From: an uncultured beta proteobacterium
GTDB taxonomy: Bacteria; Pseudomonadota; Gammaproteobacteria; Burkholderiales; Burkholderiaceae_B
Reading direction: 5' to 3'
Assembly: GCA_903929925.1 (NCBI GenBank)
Contig: CAIYWO010000195.1
Location: 1 to 8,701 of the forward strand
DNA length: 8,701 bases
In this document: positions 1-5,427 of the stretch, in pieces
How the letters are laid out: each line of letters starts with the position of its first letter
Numbering within the stretch: position 1 is the first letter of the stretch
Notes under the pieces: generated by a model
What the model was told of the DNA's origin: nothing
The model's input: the letters and a program-made list of their open reading frames with translations, nothing else
The model's database searches: none
Position numbers and translations under genes: made by a program

Positions 1-486
1 ACTAAAGTAGATAGGCTTGACCAAGTCCGCCCACTCTTTCGGGGCGGGCAGCTTGTTAGCCTTCATGTAACGGGTGTTCCACATCAAACCATAGCCTGCA
101 AGAGCCTGGCCGCGATAGAACCCGTTTGGATCATTGACAGGGTAGTTGCCAATTTTGGTCGGGATGTCGGGATTGCCAGGACCGATATTCACCAACATTT
201 TTTGTTGAGACAAGACTTCGAAGGCATCCGGCGCCGAGGCCCAGAAAACCTCTACACGTGATCCTGGCGCTTGTTCCCGTACGTAAGCGATACCAGCAGC
301 AGTGTTTTTATTAAGAATTTCAACGGTATCCGAGGGGTATTTGGCCTCATAAGCCTTCTTGTACGCTGCGGTGAGCTCTTTGGGGAAGGACGTCACGACC
401 GAAATGGTCTCTGCCTGGACAAGACAAGGCGAGATCAAGGTAAGGGCAAGGGCGGCGAAACTTAAGCGGAAAGCGCTAGATTGCAT
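1..486 (-). CDS. ABC-type periplasmic solute-binding protein (N-terminal part, runs off left edge)
   Basis: An open minus-strand frame starts at the ATG at 486-484 and continues without a stop to base 1, giving 162 residues of an incomplete protein. Residues 1-25 form a Sec signal peptide (Arg7, hydrophobic core, VQA at 23-25), so the mature protein should be periplasmic. The mature N terminus, ETISVVTSFPKELTAAY, is the first beta strand and helix typical of family 1 extracellular solute-binding proteins. The segment VEVFWASAPDAFEVL (78-92) resembles the Fe(III)/phosphoglycerate-type branch (AfuA, PgtC), where such proteins deliver ligand to an ABC permease. A good ribosome site (AGAGG, complement of 492-496) lies 5 nt before the ATG. 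The gene is divergent from the tct operon; any permease genes would lie left of the window. Solute-binding function is likely; the ligand is unknown. Confidence 0.85.
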   Translation of the reverse strand, partial: MQSSAFRLSFAALALTLISPCLVQAETISVVTSFPKELTAAYKKAYEAKYPSDTVEILNKNTAAGIAYVREQAPGSRVEVFWASAPDAFEVLSQQKMLVNIGPGNPDIPTKIGNYPVNDPNGFYRGQALAGYGLMWNTRYMKANKLPAPKEWADLVKPIYFS

Positions 487-501
487 ATTGGCCTCTAAGG
501 A

Positions 502-531
502 ATTGTGCAATAGAGTTGCGCATTGAGCGCA
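502..531. promoter_or_regulatory. Two adjacent short inverted repeats before the left-hand binding-protein gene
   Basis: ATTGTGCAAT (502-511) has 4-base arms around TG. TGCGC-ATTGA-GCGCA (517-531) has perfect 5-base arms. Both contain TTGYGCA-like half-sites and lie 16-45 bases upstream of the minus-strand start codon, so they could be a repressor operator or a leader hairpin. Arms this short also occur by chance; this is a candidate only. Confidence 0.25.
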
Positions 532-632
532 GTGAAATAGACTAAGAAATGGTAACAGGGTAAAGGGTCATTTTGATGTCTTAATCGATGAAAAGAATTG
601 TTTAGGTAGGTTTTTAACTCTAGCCCGATTCT

Positions 633-662
633 TTGCCTAGGGCAGTGATGTTCAATTATCAT
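633..662 (+). promoter_or_regulatory. Candidate sigma-70 promoter of the tct operon
   Basis: TTGCCT (633-638) matches the -35 consensus at 4 of 6 positions and TATCAT (657-662) matches the -10 consensus at 5 of 6, with an 18-base spacer. Transcription would start near 669, about 54 bases before the first start codon. No comparably good promoter was found for the divergent minus-strand gene. Confidence 0.35.
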
Positions 663-671
663 GAGGTCGCG

Positions 672-698
672 CTTTGATTGCGAATTTAGCGGTCAAAG
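672..698 (+). promoter_or_regulatory. Inverted repeat in the operon leader (operator or 5' hairpin)
   Basis: CTTTGATTGC (672-681) and GCGGTCAAAG (689-698) pair over 10 positions, with two G-U wobbles as RNA, around the 7-base loop GAATTTA. It lies just after the predicted transcription start and ends 13 bases before the AAAGGA ribosome site (712-717). It could be a repressor operator at the classic downstream position or a 5' stabilising hairpin. The outer half-sites CTTTGA/TCAAAG are perfect. Confidence 0.35.
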
Positions 699-722
699 AA
701 GCATAAAAAATAAAGGAAAATA

Positions 723-1688
723 ATGAGACAAGTATTGAAGCGCAGCGTGGCCATGTTGCTTGCCTGTATGGCTTTCGTTTCGGGCATGGTTTTTGCGCAA
801 GCTTATCCCTCACGACCGATTACGATCGTCGTCCCTTACGGTCCTGGCAGCGGTAACGATTTGATTGCCCGCGAGATCGCGCAAAAGTTGACCGGTATCC
901 TGAATACGACAGTGGTTGTCGAAAACAAGGCGGGTGCGACGGGCAACATTGCGACAGACTATGTGGCGCAACAAAAACCGGACGGCTACACCATCTTTTT
1001 GACCAGCACGAGCGGGATTATTAATCAGGTCTCTAATTCCGCTGTTAAAACTGATTTATCAAAGGATTTTGAATCGATCGGCTTTGCTGCAGGCCTGCCT
1101 TATGTTGTTGCAGTGCCTCCGACGGTCGCTGCCAAATCGTTGACTGAGTTAGTTGCCTTGGCCAAAGCGAACCCTGGTAAGTTGAACTACAACGGGCCTT
1201 CGGGTAGCGTCTCGGACTACTTGGGCTCGATGCTCAAGGCAGCTGGCAATCTTGATATGGTGATGATTCCCTACAAGAGTACATCCGACGCACAAGTAGA
1301 TGTGTTGGCGGGAAGAATTCAAGTTTGGTTCACCACAGCCCCTTCAGCGGTTGGTCTTGCCGAGAGCGGCAAGGTTCGTGTGCTGGCCGTGACCGGAGAT
1401 AAGCGTCTAGCCAAACTGCCCGACGTTCCAACAGTAAAAGAGGCGGGTATTCCCAAGATGTTTACAGAGGTGTCTTTTTTCTTTGTCGCGCCAGCGGGAA
1501 CGCCTAAGGATGTCGTTGCCAAGTTGAATGCCGCAATTGCGACTGCGCTCAAGAACAAAGAGACAGAGGAGCGTTTAGCAAATATTTCGGTGCAAACAAA
1601 AATTGGATCACCCGAAGAAGTGAATGCGCACATCAAGCAAGAGATGGCTAAGTGGTCTGAGGTCGTAAAAGTGGCACCTAAGCCTTAG
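723..1688 (+). CDS. Bug/TctC-family periplasmic carboxylate receptor 1
   Basis: This 321-residue protein has the normal length and motif order of Bug receptors, the periplasmic binding component of tripartite tricarboxylate transporters. A signal peptide ends at AQA (25-27); the mature protein starts YPSRPITIVVPYGPGSGND, the typical Bug N terminus with the ligand-loop Asp46. VVVENKAGATGNIATDYVA and KPDGYT (64-90) form the second hallmark, and LPDVPTVKEAG (232-242) plus FFVAPAGTP (253-261) are conserved C-terminal-lobe segments. Start choice: ATG 723 with AAAGGA five bases upstream. It opens the operon, 34 bp before the racemase-like gene and two genes away from tctB/tctA, so it may be an extra receptor for that permease. 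Bug ligands are usually carboxylates; the specific ligand cannot be read here. A Cys at 15 does not form a convincing lipobox. Confidence 0.93.
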   Translation: MRQVLKRSVAMLLACMAFVSGMVFAQAYPSRPITIVVPYGPGSGNDLIAREIAQKLTGILNTTVVVENKAGATGNIATDYVAQQKPDGYTIFLTSTSGIINQVSNSAVKTDLSKDFESIGFAAGLPYVVAVPPTVAAKSLTELVALAKANPGKLNYNGPSGSVSDYLGSMLKAAGNLDMVMIPYKSTSDAQVDVLAGRIQVWFTTAPSAVGLAESGKVRVLAVTGDKRLAKLPDVPTVKEAGIPKMFTEVSFFFVAPAGTPKDVVAKLNAAIATALKNKETEERLANISVQTKIGSPEEVNAHIKQEMAKWSEVVKVAPKP

Positions 1689-1709
1689 TCGCTTGTAAAA
1701 CTATTTGTG

Positions 1710-1725
1710 AAGGAGAGCGACCTTG
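1710..1725 (+). promoter_or_regulatory. Ribosome binding site that fixes a TTG start
   Basis: AAGGAG (1710-1715) is followed after 7 bases by TTG (1723-1725). The stop TGA at 1708-1710 closes the frame upstream and no ATG or GTG lies between, so the racemase-like protein must begin at this rare start codon. Confidence 0.8.
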
Positions 1726-2445
1726 GATGGTTGGAGAGCAAGACTGGGATTTTTACTGCCGCCTGGAAATCCAAATGTAGAGCCTGAGTTGATTTCGATG
1801 GCCCCTAAAGGTGTGTCAGTACATTTTGGCCGGATGATCGCGCGCGGGGTCACAGGAGATCACGCTGGGCAGGATGCCCGTACGCGCTGCCAGTTAGATC
1901 ACATTGATGAGCAAACTGAAATGTTGGCGCACTTGCGTCCGCAGGTCATCGCCATGGCGCATACTGCGTCGAGCTACATGCTGGGTCGGGAAGGTGAAAT
2001 CGCTCTGACCGCACGTCTTGAAAAGCAATATGACATTCGGTTTACATCGGCGTTTGTCAGCGTCGTTGCGGCAATGGAAGAGTTGGGTGTGAAGAAAGTT
2101 GCGCTTGGAACGCCTTACGCAGAAGCACAGACCTTGGCTGGTAAAGCCGCCCTGGAAAGTTACGGCTTAAAGGTCGTCAATTATCGGCGCCTCGAGAACG
2201 TTCGTAATATTTACGAAGAGACGCCAGCTCGAGCGTATGCTTTGGCAAAAGCTGCTAACACGGCTGAAGCCGAAGTGATATTTTTGAGTGGTGTAGGGAT
2301 GCCAACCGTCGAGGTTTTGGATGCGCTTGAAAAAGATCTCGGCAAACCGGTGATCTCTAGCGTGGCGGCAATGATGTGGAATTGTTTGCGTATCGCGGGC
2401 GTGCAACCGGTTGTGCCTGGTTATGGTCGCTTGCTTGCGGGCTAG
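1723..2445 (+). CDS. Asp/Glu racemase / maleate isomerase superfamily protein lacking the catalytic cysteines
   Basis: This 240-residue cytoplasmic protein has the overall pattern of the maleate cis-trans isomerase and arylmalonate decarboxylase branch: GFLLPPGNPNVEPEL (9-23), HFGRM (34-38), VKKVALGTPYAE (123-134), ALEKDLGKPVISSVAAMMW (201-219) and PGYGRLL (232-238). The family uses cysteines in the motifs after the third and sixth strands. Here the first site reads AMAHTASSY with His80, and the second reads FLSGVGMPT with Gly190, so both usual thiols are absent; the only cysteines are C56 and C221. It may therefore be a non-racemising lyase/isomerase of new chemistry or a binding protein. 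The start is a TTG: an in-frame stop lies at 1708-1710 and AAGGAG (1710-1715) is 7 bases upstream. Its place between Bug receptor 1 and tctBA suggests action on the imported acid. Confidence 0.8.
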   Translation: MDGWRARLGFLLPPGNPNVEPELISMAPKGVSVHFGRMIARGVTGDHAGQDARTRCQLDHIDEQTEMLAHLRPQVIAMAHTASSYMLGREGEIALTARLEKQYDIRFTSAFVSVVAAMEELGVKKVALGTPYAEAQTLAGKAALESYGLKVVNYRRLENVRNIYEETPARAYALAKAANTAEAEVIFLSGVGMPTVEVLDALEKDLGKPVISSVAAMMWNCLRIAGVQPVVPGYGRLLAG

Positions 2446-2475
2446 CGATCTTCATACTCGTGTTTTCGGAGATCG
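2446..2475 (+). promoter_or_regulatory. Hairpin covering the tctB ribosome binding site
   Basis: CGATCTTC (2446-2453) pairs with GGAGATCG (2468-2475): eight pairs including one G-U, loop 14 bases. The 3' arm contains the only Shine-Dalgarno of tctB (GGAGA, 2468-2472; 6 bases before GTG 2479). The 5' arm begins directly after the upstream TAG stop (2443-2445), so a ribosome finishing the racemase-like gene would melt the stem. This fits translational coupling. Confidence 0.4.
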
Positions 2476-2478
2476 TGC

Positions 2479-2919
2479 GTGGTTGAGCGCGGATTGAATT
2501 TGCTTTGGGTTGTTCTGGGCTTGGCAACAATGGCCAACGCCTGGACGCTTGGCCTGTTCGGCTCTATGGGGCCAGATAGCGGTCTGTTCCCAATGATTTG
2601 TGGTGTCATCATCACGTCATGCGGTTTGATGCTGATGATCAATCGGTCGACGCGTGTAGTCAATCCTGACTGGCCCGCCTCAGCAGGCCGTCGACGCATA
2701 CTTGGTGTGCTGGGTGGACTCATTGGATTGACAGTAACGCTACCCTACTTAGGTTTCGCGATCTCGAGTGCGCTCACTACTTTTGTATTGCTGCAAACAG
2801 TAGAGCGTTCACGAGTAATCGAGTCTGTCATTCTGACGGTCGTCTCGGTTTCTGTGATCGTCTATGTCTTTGGTCATTTGCTTGGCATGTCTTTGCCTCG
2901 CGGTCCTTGGGGTTGGTGA
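2479..2919 (+). CDS. tctB: Tripartite tricarboxylate transporter small membrane subunit TctB
   Basis: This 146-residue inner-membrane protein has the length and four hydrophobic segments of TctB (about residues 6-28, 35-54, 74-104 and 113-137). GPDSGLFP (31-38) between segments 1 and 2 corresponds to the conserved glycine/proline loop, and the C terminus LLGMSLPRGPWGW is the usual family ending. TctB is the small, poorly conserved partner of TctA in sodium- or proton-driven carboxylate uptake. The start is GTG 2479 with GGAGA six bases upstream; no other in-frame start follows the upstream stop at 2443-2445. Its stop overlaps the tctA ATG by one base (TGATG at 2917-2921), so the two permease subunits are probably translated in a coupled way. 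Confidence 0.88.
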   Translation: MVERGLNLLWVVLGLATMANAWTLGLFGSMGPDSGLFPMICGVIITSCGLMLMINRSTRVVNPDWPASAGRRRILGVLGGLIGLTVTLPYLGFAISSALTTFVLLQTVERSRVIESVILTVVSVSVIVYVFGHLLGMSLPRGPWGW

Positions 2920-4412
2920 TGGAGGCAATCAATGGCCTAGCGATGGGATTTTCGGTGTTGTTTACACCGGAAAACTTGTACTTTTGTTTCCTGGGTAGTT
3001 TGGTTGGGACCTTGGTTGGTGTTTTACCTGGTATTGGGCCTCTCGCGGCGTTGGCGCTGCTCTTGCCCGTTACCTTTCAGATGTCTCCGGTCGCAGGGCT
3101 TGGGATGTTGTGTGCGATTTTCTATGGGGCCATGTACGGAGGCTCGACAACTTCGATTTTGGTGAATATACCGGGCGAGGCTGCATCAGTCGTCACAGCG
3201 CTCGATGGGCATGCAATGGCCAAACAAGGCCGAGCAGGCGCAGCACTCGGTATGGCAGCGATCGGTTCGTTTATCGCAGGCACCATATCCTTGGTGGCTT
3301 TGACTTTCTTTTCACCCTTATTAGCTTCTGTCGCAATTAGTTTTGGTCCGCCCGAAAACTTTGGATTGATGGTGCTTGGGCTTGTGTCGACTCTCTATAT
3401 GATCGGTGGGTCTAAGGTGAAGGGCATCCTGATGATTGCCCTCGGGTTTCTTGCCGCAACCGTTGGAATGGATATCGTCAACGGACAAGATCGCTTTACG
3501 TTGAATAACGTGAATCTGGCTGGTGGCATTGAGATTTTGTCCGTCGTGATCGGCCTGTATGGCGTCGCGGAAATCCTCGCGAACTGTGAAACGATCGTAA
3601 AGAACCAATTGCTCTCCGATAAAGTCCGGGGGCTGTGGCCTTCATTCAGCGATTGGAAGGCGTCTTGGAAGCCGATGATGCGCGGCAGTTTTTTAGGGTT
3701 TTTCCTTGGTCTCGTTCCAGGCGGTGGACCGGTGACGGCCTCCTTTGTGTCTTACACGCTCGAGAAGCGGTTAGCCAAGAATCCTGAGCGCTTTGGCAAA
3801 GGTGCAATCGAAGGCGTTGCGGGACCTGAGGCGGCTAACAATGCCGCGGTCTCCGGCGGGATGATTCCCTTATTTACGTTGGGTATCCCTGGTAATGCTG
3901 TTACGGCTTTATTGCTGGGAGCCTTGGTGATTCAAGGCGTACAGCCAGGACCAACCTTTATCACACAGCGACCAGACTTATTCTGGGGTGTGGTCGCAAG
4001 TATGTACGTAGGCAACGTTTTTTTGCTGCTTCTAAACTTACCCCTGATCGGGTTATGGGTACAGTGCCTTAGAGTGCCATATCGAGTATTGTTTCCGTTG
4101 ATCTTACTGTTGGCCGTTGTCGGAACCTACTCCGCAAATAAAAACGTTTTCGATTTGTGGGTCATGCTTGGTTTTGGCGTCGTGGGTTATGTCTTACGTA
4201 AACTGCAGTATGAGTTTTCACCATTCTTGATCGCGTTTGTGCTGGCGCCAATGCTTGAACAATCGTTACGGCAGTCCTTAGTGATGTCGCCACACGGAAT
4301 GTTGATTTTTGCAGAGAGGCCGATTGCGGCCTGTTTGATTGGTATAAGTTTGATTTTGGCAGTGCTAGTTTTTCGTCAACGAAAGTTGAATCAACCCGTA
4401 GGAGACATATAA
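2919..4412 (+). CDS. tctA: Tripartite tricarboxylate transporter large membrane subunit TctA
   Basis: Read from ATG 2919 the protein has 497 residues, the normal TctA length, and consists of about ten to twelve hydrophobic segments. Both halves of the internally repeated fold are recognisable: GVLPGIGPLAALALLLP (34-50) and YGGSTTSILVNIPGE (73-87) in the first, LGLVPGGGPVTASF (263-276), GPEAANNAA (302-310) and FTLGIPGNAVTALLLGAL (319-336) in the second. TctA is the translocating subunit that takes substrate from a Bug/TctC receptor across the inner membrane. An in-frame TTG at 2907 would add four residues inside the tctB end, but the ATG overlapping the tctB stop is the better start because coupled stop-start overlaps are usual for this pair. 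It is followed directly by Bug receptor 2 (TAA then ATG with no gap). Confidence 0.95.
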   Translation: MEAINGLAMGFSVLFTPENLYFCFLGSLVGTLVGVLPGIGPLAALALLLPVTFQMSPVAGLGMLCAIFYGAMYGGSTTSILVNIPGEAASVVTALDGHAMAKQGRAGAALGMAAIGSFIAGTISLVALTFFSPLLASVAISFGPPENFGLMVLGLVSTLYMIGGSKVKGILMIALGFLAATVGMDIVNGQDRFTLNNVNLAGGIEILSVVIGLYGVAEILANCETIVKNQLLSDKVRGLWPSFSDWKASWKPMMRGSFLGFFLGLVPGGGPVTASFVSYTLEKRLAKNPERFGKGAIEGVAGPEAANNAAVSGGMIPLFTLGIPGNAVTALLLGALVIQGVQPGPTFITQRPDLFWGVVASMYVGNVFLLLLNLPLIGLWVQCLRVPYRVLFPLILLLAVVGTYSANKNVFDLWVMLGFGVVGYVLRKLQYEFSPFLIAFVLAPMLEQSLRQSLVMSPHGMLIFAERPIAACLIGISLILAVLVFRQRKLNQPVGDI

Positions 4413-5417
4413 ATGAAACTGATCCACTCTTTTATTAGCGTGCTCGCTGCAGCCGCCTCGGCAACAGCTATGGCACAAGTATCACCCGATGTGGCGAAGC
4501 TAAAGCCAAAGGACTTTCCAACTCAGTCAATTGAGTACACCGTCGTGTACCCAGCTGGCGGCGGGATGGATCTCACGGCGCGCCAACTCGCAAAATATGC
4601 CGAGCAAGTCAGTGGTGACAAGATCCTGGTGAATAATCGTACCGGTGGTGCAGGCATGGTTGGACACGCCTACCTCGCAACACAAGCGAAACCCGATGGT
4701 TACACGGTTGGCATTCTAGCCAATCTGGTCTGGGGTGATGCGATGTTGCGCGGCAAGGACAAATGGTCCTTGTCGAACCTAGAGACCATCGCTTACATCA
4801 ATAGCGATGCGCTGGCTTGGGTATCAGCAACAAAGGGGCCCTTCGCTGGCAAGTCGGCTAAAGAGATCGTTCAGACTGCTAAGGACAAACCAGGCACTGT
4901 GCGCGTAGCGATTGTGCCGGGCAGTATGTGGGAGTACCTGATCGATCAGATTGAAGCGGCCACCGGAGCAAAGTTTCTTCGTGTACCGTTCCAGGGCGGT
5001 AAACCCGGCATTGTTGCCTTGTTAGGCGGTAACGTCGACATCGCGCAAGGCTTCTATGGCGAGTTCGAGAGCTACTTACAGGCTGATCAGGTCAAACCAA
5101 TTGCTGTGGCAAGCGGCAGTCGTCTGAGCAATATGAAGGATGTTGCGACCTTCAACGAGATCTTCGGAACTAAAGACATCGTTTGGAACATCATCCGTTT
5201 GGCTGTCGTGCCTAAAGGTACGCCTGCAGATCGCAAAGCCTACTTGGCAGCAATGATTAACGCAGCGGTACGCACACCAGCCTTGACGGCAGAATTTGCA
5301 AAACTGGGTGCTTACTCCGATCCGCTCTTGACCAATCCAGCGACCGCTGCAGCTGAGCTTGATAAGATGGCCCAGGCTGAGCGTGCGTTCTATGTCAAAA
5401 CAGGTCGTCTGAAGTAA
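4413..5417 (+). CDS. Bug/TctC-family periplasmic carboxylate receptor 2
   Basis: This 334-residue protein is a second member of the TctC family in the operon. A signal peptide ends at AMA (19-21). The ligand-loop motif is VVYPAGGGMDLTAR (44-57, Asp53), the second hallmark is NNRTGGAGMVGHAYLATQ then KPDGYT (74-98), and LAVVPKGTP lies in the C-terminal half. Compared with receptor 1 it has about a dozen extra residues before the first strand (VSPDVAKLKPKDFP) and replaces the usual VVPY/VVPF with VVYPAGGG, so it is a different subtype, not a recent duplicate. ATG 4413 abuts the tctA stop and has AGGAG (4400-4404) eight bases upstream. As the receptor directly next to tctA, it is the better candidate for the cognate partner of this permease. 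The ligand is unknown. Confidence 0.92.
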   Translation: MKLIHSFISVLAAAASATAMAQVSPDVAKLKPKDFPTQSIEYTVVYPAGGGMDLTARQLAKYAEQVSGDKILVNNRTGGAGMVGHAYLATQAKPDGYTVGILANLVWGDAMLRGKDKWSLSNLETIAYINSDALAWVSATKGPFAGKSAKEIVQTAKDKPGTVRVAIVPGSMWEYLIDQIEAATGAKFLRVPFQGGKPGIVALLGGNVDIAQGFYGEFESYLQADQVKPIAVASGSRLSNMKDVATFNEIFGTKDIVWNIIRLAVVPKGTPADRKAYLAAMINAAVRTPALTAEFAKLGAYSDPLLTNPATAAAELDKMAQAERAFYVKTGRLK

Positions 5418-5427
5418 AGTTTTTAAA

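Noticed and set aside
271..465. Plus-strand 64-residue frame
   Set aside because: It is antisense to the signal peptide and N-terminal domain of the well-supported minus-strand binding protein and shows no family features.
551..570. Three GGTAA-like repeats at 7-8 base spacing
   Set aside because: The third copy is GGTCA, the units are only 5 bases and the spacing is irregular; not distinguishable from chance.
756..767. LLAC at residues 12-15 of Bug receptor 1 as a lipoprotein lipobox
   Set aside because: The hydrophobic stretch before Cys15 is too short and Leu at -2 is atypical; the AQA site at 25-27 explains a normal signal peptide.
2907..2918. TTG at 2907 as the tctA start, four codons longer
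   Set aside because: It lies inside the tctB coding end; ATG 2919 overlaps the tctB stop in the usual coupled arrangement and gives a normal TctA N terminus.
2893..2928. TTGCCTC / GAGGCAA inverted repeat around the tctB-tctA overlap
   Set aside because: Seven pairs with a 22-base loop are expected several times by chance in a window of this size, and the pairing does not cover a clear ribosome site.
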